A stretch of 64,000 nucleotides of DNA from JAFGUB01 sp050305515 (GCA_050305515.1 JBNLFL010000021.1:1-64000); one strand, 5' to 3'; counted from the stretch's first letter, positions 51,464 to 60,213 are shown. The notes: generated from the sequence alone by a model not told the origin. Program-made: numbers and translations.

Positions 51464-52381
51464 CTACTCGCACTCCCTGCAAACATTCACCTCAATGGTG
51501 AGATGGGAGATTTTCTCAAACCCGCTCAGAAGTTCTTTATAATGCTCCACGCTCTGCGGGGTGTGGGTCAGCAGCGAAATCATCGCCGCATAGTCGTGCG
51601 GCCCCACTTTCCAGATGTGAATGTCGGATATCTCCAGATCGTCCTGCGCTTCAAGTGTTTCGACAATACGTTTATGGTACTCCGGATCAATGCTGGCATC
51701 AAGCAGCAGCGGCGCGCTCTCTCTTACCAGCCCCAGACCCCAGCGCGCAATGATGAGCGCACCCACAAGCCCCATCAGCGGATCGAGCCAGTTCCATCCC
51801 CAGTACTTTCCTCCCAGCAGCGCTCCTATAGCCAGTACCGAAGTGAGTGCATCCGCGAGAACATGCATGTAAGCGGCGTAAAGGTTATGATCATGGTGGT
51901 GATGGTCGTGGTCATGATGGTGGTGATGGGAATCTTTAAGCAGCAGGGCACTGAGCAGATTCACGCCAAGGCCAAGTGCAGCCACGATGATGGCTTCATT
52001 AAAGCGGATTTCATGCGGTTCAATAAAACGCATGGATGACTCAAGCGCCATCAGCAGGGCTACCATCAACAGGGCCACGGCACTGGCAAAAGCGCCCAGA
52101 ACGCCTACCTTGCCCGCACCGAAAGCAAACAGGCCGTCATTGCTGTGCGCTCTGGCGTAACGGTAGGCAAAGAGCGTAATCGAAAAGGCGGCCACATGCG
52201 TCGCCATGTGCCAGCCGTCGGCAAGAAGCGCCATCGACCCGAACCAGATTCCCGCCGCGATCTCCACGACCATGGTAACCAGTGTGAGCACCAGCACGTA
52301 ATAGGTACGCCGTTCTCCGTGCGGATTATCCTGAAAAAACTCATGCGTATGACGCCAGTTTTCAAGATTATGCGTTCTCAT
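51464..52381 (-). CDS. Cation diffusion facilitator, DmeF/CzcD-like
   Basis: 305 residues with six transmembrane helices, metal-site motifs in helix 2 (LLADGWHMATH) and helix 5 (HVLADALTS), and a His/Asp-rich loop (HHHHHDHDHHHHDH). CDF proteins export Zn, Co, Ni or Cd by proton antiport. The N-terminus (HTHEFFQDNPHGERRT) resembles the DmeF group (Co/Ni). Exact metal unknown. Confidence 0.85.
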   Translation of the reverse strand: MRTHNLENWRHTHEFFQDNPHGERRTYYVLVLTLVTMVVEIAAGIWFGSMALLADGWHMATHVAAFSITLFAYRYARAHSNDGLFAFGAGKVGVLGAFASAVALLMVALLMALESSMRFIEPHEIRFNEAIIVAALGLGVNLLSALLLKDSHHHHHDHDHHHHDHNLYAAYMHVLADALTSVLAIGALLGGKYWGWNWLDPLMGLVGALIIARWGLGLVRESAPLLLDASIDPEYHKRIVETLEAQDDLEISDIHIWKVGPHDYAAMISLLTHTPQSVEHYKELLSGFEKISHLTIEVNVCRECE

Positions 52382-52472
52382 AGCAACTGTTCCTCATTTT
52401 TTTTATCTCAATTATACCCTGCAATACGCTCTACGCTTCGGGCGTTATGCTTTATAACCGCCCATGAAGCGC

Positions 52473-52494
52473 GCTAGCGCAAAAAAGCGCTAGC
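52473..52494 (-). terminator. Hairpin at the metE 3' end
   Basis: Perfect GCTAGCGC/GCGCTAGC inverted repeat with a 6-base loop that reads TTTTTT on the minus strand; it includes the metE stop codon. Because the T run is in the loop and not after the stem, this is an atypical terminator. Confidence 0.45.
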
Positions 52495-54742
52495 CCCGTA
52501 CCCGCCGTACTGCTTCAACCATGTTGGCAAGTGCGGGTTTGACCTCTTCCCATTTTCGGGTTTTCAGACCGCAGTCGGGGTTGATCCAGAGCTGCTCTTT
52601 GGGCAGGACTTCCAGCAGCGCTTCGATCTGGGCCACCATCTCTTCGACACCCGGAACGCGCGGTGAGTGAATATCGTAGATGCCCGGCCCGACTTCCTGC
52701 GCGTAGCCGACCTCTTTAAAGATCTTCAGCAGCCGGTTGCCGCTGCGTGCCGTTTCAATCGAAATGACATCGGCATCCATCGCCTCGATGGTATGGATAA
52801 TGTCGTTAAACTCGCTGTAGCACATGTGCGTATGAATCTGCGTTTGTGGCGCCGCCGGAGCCACCGCGCAACGGAAACTCTCCAGCGCCCATTTCTCGTA
52901 CGCCGCGCGTTTGGAGCGGCGCAGCGGATACCCCTCTTTAAACGCCGCCTCATCCACCTGGATAATGCGGATTCCCGCTTCCTGCAGGTCCCGCACCTCA
53001 TCGGCAATACACAGTGCCATCTGCATGGCCACCTGATCCACGTTCAGGTCATCACGCACAAATGACCACCCCAGCATCGTCACCGGACCGGTGAGCATTC
53101 CCTTGAGTATCTTTTTGGTTTTCGACTGCGCGTAGAGTGTCCATTTGAGCGTCATCGGCTCGGGACGGCTGACATCACCGTAAAGCAGCGGCGGCTTGAC
53201 GCAGCGGCTGCCGTAACTCTGCACCCACCCGTTTTGGGTAAAGGCGTATCCGCGAATCTGCTCGCCGAAATACTCCACCATGTCATTGCGTTCGGGTTCG
53301 CCGTGTACCAGCACGTCCAGACCTACCGATTCCTGAAACGCGATGCAGATATCGATATACGCCGCAATGCCCGCATCATACGCCTCCTGAGAGATCGCAC
53401 CGTTTTTGTAATCGCGCCGCAACGCACGCAACTCGGGAGTCTGGGGAAAAGAACCGATGGTCGTCGTGGCCAGCTCGGGATATCCCAGTACTTTTTTCTG
53501 CAAAGCAATCCGTGCGGCATAAGGCGTACTGCGCGACATGTTTTCCTGCAATGCCACCCGTGTCTGCACGGCAAAATCATGAATTTTTTCCGATCTTTTG
53601 CGCAACGCGGCGGCTTCCCGCGCCGATGCGAGCGCCGCTTCCTCTTCGCTGGCCAACGCATCGCCGTGAAAGATTTTGGCAATCAACGCAATCTCGGAGA
53701 GTTTCTCCTGTGCGAAACTCAGCCATGACCGCACTTCAGCATCAAGCGTTTCCTCATAACGCAGGCTGTAGGGAACATGCAGCAGCGAGCACGACGAAGC
53801 TACGGCAATCTGCGATTTGGGTACGACCGCCGCGATGCGATCGAGCAGTGCGAGCGTGGCATCGATGTCGTTGCGCCAGACGTTACGCCCGTCCACGACC
53901 CCTGCAATCAACACTTTGTCTCCCAGATGCGATAACGCTTCGAGATTTTCGGCGCCGTGCACAAAATCGAGCGCCACGCCACGCACCGGAGTATGGGCAA
54001 GTACGCCCAACGCTTCGGAAGCATGGTCGAAATAGGTCGCGACCACCACACCCGGATGCAGCGCTCCCAGACGCTCATAGGCGATTTTCAGCAGACTCAG
54101 CAGTGCGCCCTCGGTGTCGCGGCACAACACCGGTTCATCAATCTGAATGAGCAGATCGCCATGGGTGCGTTTCAAAGCCGCCAGCAGTTCGCCGTAGCAG
54201 GCTACTACCGCATCGAAATGGCGCATCACGTCACTGCCGTCGCTGCTTTTTGCAAGGGCTAAAAAGGTCAGCGGGCCAATAAGATTGAGCTTACATGTAA
54301 AGCCCTGACCGGCAGCTTCCTGCAACTCCAGATAAAGTTTTTTCGCCTGAAGCGAGAAGCTGCTTGATGCCGAAAGTTCGGGAACGATGTAATGGTAATT
54401 GGTGTTGAACCACTTGGTCATCTCCATTGCCGTATGCGTGGCATCGCCCCGCGCCATCGTGAAGTAACGCGCTTTATCGTCCTCAATATCCCTGAAGCGT
54501 TCGGGAATGGCTCCGAGCATGACAATGGTATCGAGCATCAGGTCGTAAAATGAAAAGTCGTTGACGCAGACGCGCTCGATGCCCGCGCTTTTCTGATAGT
54601 TCCAGTGGCGCGTTCTGAGCATGGCGGCCGTATTTAAAAGTTCATCATGCGACGCAGTGCCGCTCCAGTAACGCTCCAGTGCGAATTTTAGTTCGCGTTG
54701 TTCCCCGATTCGGGGAAATCCGTGCAGGTAATTTTTTTGCAT
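52490..54742 (-). CDS. metE: Cobalamin-independent methionine synthase
   Basis: 750 residues, two TIM-barrel halves as in MetE. Zinc ligands in the C-terminal half are visible in HTHMCYSEFNDI and NPDCGLKTR. It transfers the methyl group of 5-methyl-tetrahydropteroyl-triglutamate to homocysteine. No cobalamin riboswitch is visible in the short upstream region. TTACATGTAA at 54291 encodes Phe-Thr-Cys-Lys. Confidence 0.95.
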   Translation of the reverse strand: MQKNYLHGFPRIGEQRELKFALERYWSGTASHDELLNTAAMLRTRHWNYQKSAGIERVCVNDFSFYDLMLDTIVMLGAIPERFRDIEDDKARYFTMARGDATHTAMEMTKWFNTNYHYIVPELSASSSFSLQAKKLYLELQEAAGQGFTCKLNLIGPLTFLALAKSSDGSDVMRHFDAVVACYGELLAALKRTHGDLLIQIDEPVLCRDTEGALLSLLKIAYERLGALHPGVVVATYFDHASEALGVLAHTPVRGVALDFVHGAENLEALSHLGDKVLIAGVVDGRNVWRNDIDATLALLDRIAAVVPKSQIAVASSCSLLHVPYSLRYEETLDAEVRSWLSFAQEKLSEIALIAKIFHGDALASEEEAALASAREAAALRKRSEKIHDFAVQTRVALQENMSRSTPYAARIALQKKVLGYPELATTTIGSFPQTPELRALRRDYKNGAISQEAYDAGIAAYIDICIAFQESVGLDVLVHGEPERNDMVEYFGEQIRGYAFTQNGWVQSYGSRCVKPPLLYGDVSRPEPMTLKWTLYAQSKTKKILKGMLTGPVTMLGWSFVRDDLNVDQVAMQMALCIADEVRDLQEAGIRIIQVDEAAFKEGYPLRRSKRAAYEKWALESFRCAVAPAAPQTQIHTHMCYSEFNDIIHTIEAMDADVISIETARSGNRLLKIFKEVGYAQEVGPGIYDIHSPRVPGVEEMVAQIEALLEVLPKEQLWINPDCGLKTRKWEEVKPALANMVEAVRRVRG

Positions 54743-54780
54743 GGGTTATCCTTTTGATAATGTTGATAGTCAGGTTTGAA

Positions 54781-55122
54781 TTAGGAAAAGGATAAAAAAG
54801 GAGGGTGTACCCCGCTGCGCCGAAAGCTGTAAAAACGGCAGTTGCAGGGTTGAAAAAAGAGATGACGGCTGTATAGCAGTATCAGCCGCGTCAGACGCCT
54901 GAAATAACAGTTACAGTGACAGGGTTTGCTCTTTTGAATGCAGAGTATGCCCGCCGTTTCCGGCGGATCGTCTTCGTCGCACGCCTCTTCCGGCGTCAGC
55001 ATCAGTGTTACATGTAACGCTTCAAAAGCGCATATTCTGGCATGCAAGCGGGGTTCGGCACTATGAGCCTGAATGGAAGCGAGCGTAAAATAACGCCGTC
55101 CGAACCCTCTTGGCGAACGCAT
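54781..55122 (-). CDS. Possible small Cys/His-rich protein upstream of metE
   Basis: 113 residues with no clear signal peptide. The middle holds HARICAFEALHV, acidic ACDEDDPPETAG, then CIQKSKPCHCNC, and the C-terminus is GVHPPFLSFS. Cys/His content and an xPP end recall the small metal-linked proteins at 22417 and 27877, but the composition is unusual and the start uncertain. A TTACATGTAA (55008) encodes Leu-His-Val-Thr. It may be a real gene coupled to metE or only an open frame. Confidence 0.4.
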   Translation of the reverse strand: MRSPRGFGRRYFTLASIQAHSAEPRLHARICAFEALHVTLMLTPEEACDEDDPPETAGILCIQKSKPCHCNCYFRRLTRLILLYSRHLFFQPCNCRFYSFRRSGVHPPFLSFS

Positions 55123-55128
55123 GAAAAC

Positions 55129-55443
55129 CTAGTTCAGATACGAGCAGCAGTAATCGGCTACGCTGTGCACTTTGAGTGAAAATTTCGAGTTGGCAGGAAC
55201 ATTGAAACTCTCGCCGCCCCTGATGCTCTGCCATTCACTCTCACCGGGCAGCAAAATCTCCATGTCACCGACGGTGATTTCCATCAGTTCGGCGGCTTCC
55301 GTCCCAAACGTGTATTCACCCGGCATCATGATTCCCAATGTCTTTTTCGTGCCGTCTTCAAAAATCACACTGCGGCTGGTGACCTTCCCGTCAAAGTAGA
55401 TATTGGCCGCTTTGACAACCGTTACGTTTTTAAACTCATTCAT
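55129..55443 (-). CDS. ppnP: Pyrimidine/purine nucleoside phosphorylase (PpnP)
   Basis: 104 residues, single cupin domain. Conserved features: FKNVTVVKAANIYFDGKVTSRS, KKTLGIMMPGEYTFGTEAAELMEI and SFNVPANSKFSLKV. It phosphorolyses nucleosides with broad specificity. ATG 55443 is chosen since MNEFKNV is the conserved beginning; an extension to 55470 lacks support. Confidence 0.85.
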   Translation of the reverse strand: MNEFKNVTVVKAANIYFDGKVTSRSVIFEDGTKKTLGIMMPGEYTFGTEAAELMEITVGDMEILLPGESEWQSIRGGESFNVPANSKFSLKVHSVADYCCSYLN

Positions 55444-55540
55444 GCGTGACTCCTCGATTAGTGGCGCCATTATACAGATTTATGCATTGGTATTATCGTA
55501 AAATAGCTACTATTACGGCAAAAAACAACGGAAGCTTTCC

Positions 55541-56110
55541 ATGATTGAAGCACTGATTCTCGCACTGGCCCTGAGTATGGACGCTTTTGCCGTCTCTATC
55601 GGGCTGGGTGCCAAAGTCCCCTGCGGCGCCGACGGATGCGACCGACGCGAACTCGCCCTAAAAGCAGGCGTCTACTTTGGTTTTTTTCAGGCGCTGATGC
55701 CACTTTTTGGTTACCTCGCCGGCGTCGGAATGATGCACTATATCGAAGTGTTCGATCACTGGATCGCCTTTGGGCTGCTGAGCATCATTGGCGGGAAAAT
55801 GCTCTATGAGAGTTTCCAGGACGGCGTCGAAGACGAGATCACCCGCGTCAGTAACCGCATGCTGATGATTCTGGCCGTTGCCACGAGCATCGATGCTGCT
55901 GCCGCGGGCTTTACCCTGCAACTTATCAACCTCAATCCCTATATCAGCATGGCACTCATCGGATTTGTCACCTTCCTCCTCAGTGCCATTGGCGTCTATG
56001 TGGGTGCCCATGGGGAAGTGTGGCTCGAAAACCGTGCCGAGATGCTCGGCGGTATCGTCCTCATTGTCATCGGTATCAAGATACTTGCACAGCATCTGGG
56101 ATTTCTCTGA
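55541..56110 (+). CDS. mntP: Manganese efflux pump MntP
   Basis: 189 residues with six hydrophobic helices in two repeats. MDAFAVSIGLG in helix 1 and SIDAAAAGF in helix 4 carry the conserved Asp pair. It exports excess Mn2+. No yybP-ykoY riboswitch fits in the 97 bases upstream. Confidence 0.88.
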   Translation: MIEALILALALSMDAFAVSIGLGAKVPCGADGCDRRELALKAGVYFGFFQALMPLFGYLAGVGMMHYIEVFDHWIAFGLLSIIGGKMLYESFQDGVEDEITRVSNRMLMILAVATSIDAAAAGFTLQLINLNPYISMALIGFVTFLLSAIGVYVGAHGEVWLENRAEMLGGIVLIVIGIKILAQHLGFL

Positions 56111-56129
56111 TACCCCGTACTGCGCATTA

Positions 56130-56146
56130 TTGATACTAATTATCAT
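56130..56146. promoter_or_regulatory. Fur-type operator 1 of the FMN-binding operon
   Basis: TTGATA-N5-TATCAT, 20 bases after the mntP stop. Confidence 0.68.
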
Positions 56147-56174
56147 TTTAAATCTATCTTCAGCATTCTTCACC

Positions 56175-56198
56175 TATAATTCCGATAACTATTATCAA
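56175..56198 (+). promoter_or_regulatory. FMN-binding operon -10 and Fur-type operator 2
   Basis: TATAAT (56175-56180) followed by CCGATA-N5-TATCAA (56182-56198), the same -10/operator arrangement as at 41596. SD AAGGAAG follows. Confidence 0.68.
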
Positions 56199-56213
56199 TA
56201 TTAAGGAAGTTTG

Positions 56214-56729
56214 ATGCTGCGCCTGTTTCTTTTCATTCTTACCCTGCTGCCGCTTCACTCGGACATGCTCATTACACCGGAAGCGGCTGCAAAAGCACAT
56301 TTTGGAGAGAACGTCACCGTCATAAAACGCAGTGCCATGCTCTCCGCTACGCAGCTTGAGCGTGTGGAGAAAGAGGCAAAGACTCCCCTCGGAAGCAAGA
56401 TCGTTCGGCTCTTCGAGTGCCGCCGCGACGCCGGAAAAGTCGCCACGGGTATTTTGCTCGTTCGCAAAGTACGCACCAAAGACGCGGTCGTCCTCTACCT
56501 TTTTGATGCCAACGCAACGCTCAAAGCCGCCGAGATGATCGCGTTTGGAGAACCCGGCGAATATCTTCCCAACGAGCGCTGGTTCGAACAACTCGGCGAG
56601 GCACCGGAAACACGGCCGCTTCGCATGGGCGAAGATGTCAGCACAATCACCGGAGCCACACTCTCGGCGCGAGCCATCAGTGACGGTGCGCGTGCCGCAC
56701 GCGCCGTTTTCCGGGTATTGCAGCCATGA
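56214..56729 (+). CDS. FMN-binding domain protein (RnfG/NqrC-type), iron-regulated
   Basis: 172 residues, signal peptide (LRLFLFILTLLPLHSD), then an FMN-binding domain with the flavinylation motif DVSTITGATLSA near the C-terminus, where Thr would carry FMN attached by ApbE. An apbE gene ends at the right edge of this window. Together with the two membrane proteins that follow it may form an iron-limitation electron-transfer or ferric-reduction module; the substrate is unknown. Confidence 0.8.
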   Translation: MLRLFLFILTLLPLHSDMLITPEAAAKAHFGENVTVIKRSAMLSATQLERVEKEAKTPLGSKIVRLFECRRDAGKVATGILLVRKVRTKDAVVLYLFDANATLKAAEMIAFGEPGEYLPNERWFEQLGEAPETRPLRMGEDVSTITGATLSARAISDGARAARAVFRVLQP

Positions 56730-57199
56730 AGTTCACGCTCGTCAAAGATCTGCGCAGCGACCCGCTGATGCGCCCCGTACTCATTGGGGTACTGCTCTTT
56801 TTGCTGCTTTTTTTCATCAGCGATCTCTTCGTCATGCAGGATCAGATCGGCTTACATGTAAGCAAAGCCTCGCAGACGCTTTACGGCGACGAGGCGCAGT
56901 ACCTCGACCCCATCGCACCGCTCGTGCTTCTGGAACTCATTCACGCCAATCTTTTTATGAGCATGCTCTCCCTGCTCACACTCAGCGCCGTGTTCATCCG
57001 GCTTGAGACGCGTGAAAAACGCGCCCGCCTCGGTGTGCACCTGCTGATGCTCTCAGCCCTGCTCGCCCCCGCGCTGCTCTATGGCGCGTCTTTTGGAATT
57101 CCCCTGCTTATGGCGGTCTGGCTCCTGTTTTACTGGCTCAACCACCTCATCGCACTGCTGATGATTCTCTTTTCGCTGTGGCGTCTGGCGCGTCTGTGA
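56726..57199 (+). CDS. Membrane protein of the FMN-binding operon
   Basis: 157 residues with about four hydrophobic helices. Membrane His residues (LELIHANLF, LGVHLLML, WLNHLIAL) could ligate haem, as in PepSY/cytochrome b561-like reductases, but I cannot assign a family. It overlaps both neighbours by 4 bases. TTACATGTAA at 56852 encodes Leu-His-Val-Ser. Confidence 0.7.
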   Translation: MKFTLVKDLRSDPLMRPVLIGVLLFLLLFFISDLFVMQDQIGLHVSKASQTLYGDEAQYLDPIAPLVLLELIHANLFMSMLSLLTLSAVFIRLETREKRARLGVHLLMLSALLAPALLYGASFGIPLLMAVWLLFYWLNHLIALLMILFSLWRLARL

Positions 57200-57609
57200 A
57201 AGCACTCTACCGCCTTGCCATCGGCTATTTCGCCCTGATGGGTCTGTTGCTGCTGCTTAGCGGCGCGGCACTCGCCCTGCTCAAAGGGGGCCTCACCCCG
57301 CAGTCGGTTCTGGCGTATTACGCCCCCAAAAGCGCTACCGGTCTGCTTAAAACCGCTCAGCCGCACTTTCTGGGAATCGGCATTTTCATCATGGTAACGC
57401 TGCACTTTTTTCTTTTTATTCCCGCGCGCAGACCCGGACTTTTCCATATCGGAATACTCTATGCCACAGCGCTGCTCATGATTGCCATTCCCTTCGCATT
57501 GAGTGAAGGCGCATGGCTTGCGGCACTTCTCAAACTAATTGTTACACTCGTGTTTATCTTTCTTGTTCTAGAGCGGATCTGGCAACTTTTGCGTGCTGCC
57601 AATAGATAG
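57196..57609 (+). CDS. Second membrane protein of the FMN-binding operon
   Basis: About 137 residues with four hydrophobic helices; a His pair in TAQPHFLGIGIFIMVTLHFFLF is spaced for haem or quinone contact. Start GTG 57196 overlaps the previous stop (GTGA). No family recognised. Last gene of the operon. Confidence 0.7.
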   Translation: MKALYRLAIGYFALMGLLLLLSGAALALLKGGLTPQSVLAYYAPKSATGLLKTAQPHFLGIGIFIMVTLHFFLFIPARRPGLFHIGILYATALLMIAIPFALSEGAWLAALLKLIVTLVFIFLVLERIWQLLRAANR

Positions 57610-57717
57610 TTTCTCCGTTCTATTTAATGCAATAAAGTTCCCGTTAACACAAATTAGTTATTATCGCCACTTTCTGAATTTTTCAGAACAACACCAAATA
57701 CTCTTAAGGAATCCGTC

Positions 57718-58887
57718 ATGATGAGACAAATACTCCCATTTCTGTTGCTGCTACTGCTGGGAACGGTAGCCGCCAATGCCGATGAAGCCGCTGAAAAAAA
57801 AGCGGCAGCCGCAAAAAAGATGCTTGATCTTTTCCATTTCGAAGAGCTCTACAATAACCAGATTAAGCAGGCGATGGAGATGCAAAAAGCAATGCTTACT
57901 TCAGAATTCGAATCTATGGATGAAAAAGCCAAAGAGGCCTATAACGAGGGAATGGAAATCGGTTTGAAAACGGCTATGGAGAAATTCCCGTGGACCCGTA
58001 TGCAACCACTGCTTGAAGATGCGTACGCGCAGACTTTCTCAGTCGAAGAGCTTGAAGCATTCACTACATTTTACGAATCCGAATTCGGTCAAACGTACAT
58101 TCAGAAACAGCCCGAACTGATGCAGGCAGTCGGCAAAAAGATGCAGGAAGTCATCAAGGAACTCGTTCCGGAAATCGAAAAGGCCGTGGCACCGCTGCGT
58201 GAAAAATATGAGGCCAAAGGGTCGGAAGAAGCACCTTCTCTGGCACTTGCAACCGCACTTAAAGCCGCCAAGAAAGGTAATGCACAGGCGCAATACGATC
58301 TGGCAAACATGTATGACGACGGCGACGAAGTCGAAGAGGACGATGAGCAGGCCGTCTACTGGTTTACACAGGCCGCCAATCAGGGGCATGCAGGAGCACA
58401 GAACAACCTCGGCGTCATGTACGATGAGGGCGAAGGTGTTGACGAGGACAACGAGCAGGCCGTCTACTGGTACATCAAGGCTGCCGAACAGGGCGACTCC
58501 GATGCCCAGTTCAATCTGGCGCTTATGTATGATGAGGGCGAAGGCGTGGAGCTCGATGACGCCAAAGCCATCAAGTGGTACACCAAATCTGCAGAACAGG
58601 GGTACAGCTCGGCACAGTACAATCTGGCATATATGTACGAACATGGAGAGGGAACCGAGGTAAATGACGCCCTGGCATTTCTCTGGTACACCAAAGCCGC
58701 GCAACAGGGACATGAAAATTCACAGTACTATCTGGCCACCATGTACCATGAGGGACGGGGAACAAAAGCCAATGATATCCTGGCTGCGTACTGGTATGCC
58801 AAAGCTGCGGCACAGGGAAATGAAGACGCCATGAATGATCTGGACCAGATCATCGACTCTGTAAAAAAAGCTGCGGAACGTACATAA
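57718..58887 (+). CDS. DUF2059-Sel1 repeat protein
   Basis: 389 residues: signal peptide (ILPFLLLLLLGTVAANA), a DUF2059-type helical domain (residues 25-160) and about five Sel1-like repeats (A-x-YNLAxMYxxGxG..W..KAAxQG) to the end. Sel1 proteins are periplasmic scaffolds, common and numerous in Campylobacterota. Monocistronic; SD AAGGA. Confidence 0.8.
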   Translation: MMRQILPFLLLLLLGTVAANADEAAEKKAAAAKKMLDLFHFEELYNNQIKQAMEMQKAMLTSEFESMDEKAKEAYNEGMEIGLKTAMEKFPWTRMQPLLEDAYAQTFSVEELEAFTTFYESEFGQTYIQKQPELMQAVGKKMQEVIKELVPEIEKAVAPLREKYEAKGSEEAPSLALATALKAAKKGNAQAQYDLANMYDDGDEVEEDDEQAVYWFTQAANQGHAGAQNNLGVMYDEGEGVDEDNEQAVYWYIKAAEQGDSDAQFNLALMYDEGEGVELDDAKAIKWYTKSAEQGYSSAQYNLAYMYEHGEGTEVNDALAFLWYTKAAQQGHENSQYYLATMYHEGRGTKANDILAAYWYAKAAAQGNEDAMNDLDQIIDSVKKAAERT

Positions 58888-58924
58888 ACGTTCCTGCGGG
58901 CATTCTCTTGACACCCCTGCCCTG

Positions 58925-58934
58925 TTACATGTAA
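58925..58934. repeat. TTACATGTAA palindrome between the Sel1 gene and tag
   Basis: Exact copy 28 bases before the tag start. Confidence 0.8.
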
Positions 58935-58962
58935 ACTGCCGTACCACAATAAGGAGATTCCT

Positions 58963-59532
58963 GTGCATACGACTGATACACGCTGCGGCTGGGTCAAACT
59001 GAGTGACCCGGATTACGTTGCCTACCACGACACCGAATGGGGCGTTCCCCTGCATGACGACAACGCGCTGTTTGAGCTTTTCAGCCTTGAAACGCAGTCT
59101 GCGGGTCTGAGCTGGCTAACCATTTTAAAAAAACGCAAAGGCTACCGCGAAGCGTTTGAAGGGTTTGACCTCGAACGTGTCGCCTCCTACAATGATGCGG
59201 ATATCGAGCGGATTTTGCAAAGCGGTCTCGTCGTTAAAAGCCGTCCCAAGATTGCCGCCATTATCACCAATGCGCAGGGATTTCTCAAAATTCAAAAAGA
59301 GTTCGGTTCGCTTGATAACTATTTCTGGAAAAACGTGAACCACGCCCCTATCGTCAACGACATCCCCGACTACAAAACCGCACCCTGCACCAGCCCCATC
59401 TCCGACGCACTGACCAAAGAGCTCAAGCAACGCGGCTTCAAATTCATCGGCTCCACCACCATGTACGCCTTCATGCAGGCCTGCGGCATGGTCAACGACC
59501 ATGAAAACGGCTGCCCTTTCAAAGGCGTGTAG
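58963..59532 (+). CDS. tag: DNA-3-methyladenine glycosylase I
   Basis: 189 residues with the TagI signature RCGWVKLSDPDYVAYHDTEWG at the N-terminus and FIGSTTMYAFMQACGMVNDH near the C-terminus; Cys and His zinc ligands are present. It removes 3-methyladenine from alkylated DNA. Start GTG 58963 with AAGGAG upstream. A broken copy of part of this gene lies at 61178-61275. Confidence 0.92.
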   Translation: MHTTDTRCGWVKLSDPDYVAYHDTEWGVPLHDDNALFELFSLETQSAGLSWLTILKKRKGYREAFEGFDLERVASYNDADIERILQSGLVVKSRPKIAAIITNAQGFLKIQKEFGSLDNYFWKNVNHAPIVNDIPDYKTAPCTSPISDALTKELKQRGFKFIGSTTMYAFMQACGMVNDHENGCPFKGV

Positions 59533-59673
59533 CGCCGTACCCAAAAGCTGCTTTTTTTCTCCTCGCATGGAACTTGCATACGGTAAGGTCTTCATTTAAG
59601 CGTAACGCATGCCCTATCGCCTCACGGTGTTCGCACATCTCTTGAACGGAAATACACCACACAAGGACTTCCC

Positions 59674-60213
59674 ATGGGAACACCTATCGATTTTATCTCT
59701 GAAAACAACTTGCAATGGCAACCTTCGCTTAGCGGCGCACTGAGTGTCTCCGGCCGTTTTGGCTACCGTGGCGGACTGATTGTCACCGAAGGAAAAATGA
59801 TCTCTCCCGAAAAACAGATGCCCCCGGCAACGACATTGAAACATGCCATCGTCGTCACCGATGCAGAGCAGACGCTACTCTTCGCGGGAGAACTTGAAAA
59901 ATTCGAAGCGTTTGAACCGATGTTCGAACGTTTCAGCCCCATGATCTCCGACACGACACTTATCACGCTTTTTGTCGACAACCTGATGAGTGATGCGGTA
60001 TTTGAGTATCAGGGACGCCAGATTTACGCCTTCTCACTTGATGAGAGCTCCGTATGGAATGAGCTGATCGAACATGCCGATCTTGAAAAACGCGAACTCA
60101 AACGCATGGGTTCGGAAGAGAAAATCGACGCGCTCTATGATGGCCTCAAAGGAAGCAAACTCCGCGCTTCCCAGAAAAGTTACGAAGAGGTTTGCGCCAT
60201 GAAAATGGCGTAA
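59674..60213 (+). CDS. Protein of unknown function (179 residues)
   Basis: 179 residues, soluble and acidic, without signal peptide or recognisable motif. SD AAGGA precedes ATG 59674. Alternating hydrophobic residues (HAIVVTDAEQTLLFAGE, TTLITLFVDNLMSDAVF) suggest an alpha/beta fold. No functional clue from its neighbours. Confidence 0.65.
   Translation: MGTPIDFISENNLQWQPSLSGALSVSGRFGYRGGLIVTEGKMISPEKQMPPATTLKHAIVVTDAEQTLLFAGELEKFEAFEPMFERFSPMISDTTLITLFVDNLMSDAVFEYQGRQIYAFSLDESSVWNELIEHADLEKRELKRMGSEEKIDALYDGLKGSKLRASQKSYEEVCAMKMA

Noticed and set aside
51860..51880. ACATGCATGT palindrome in the CDF gene as a copy of the iterated motif
   Set aside because: Its core is ATGCAT, not ACATGT; it lacks the TTACATGTAA pattern.
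54743..54780. Possible Fur box or cobalamin riboswitch before metE
   Set aside because: Only a TTGATA-ATGT-TGATAG direct repeat is present rather than the inverted operator, and 38 bases cannot hold a cobalamin riboswitch.
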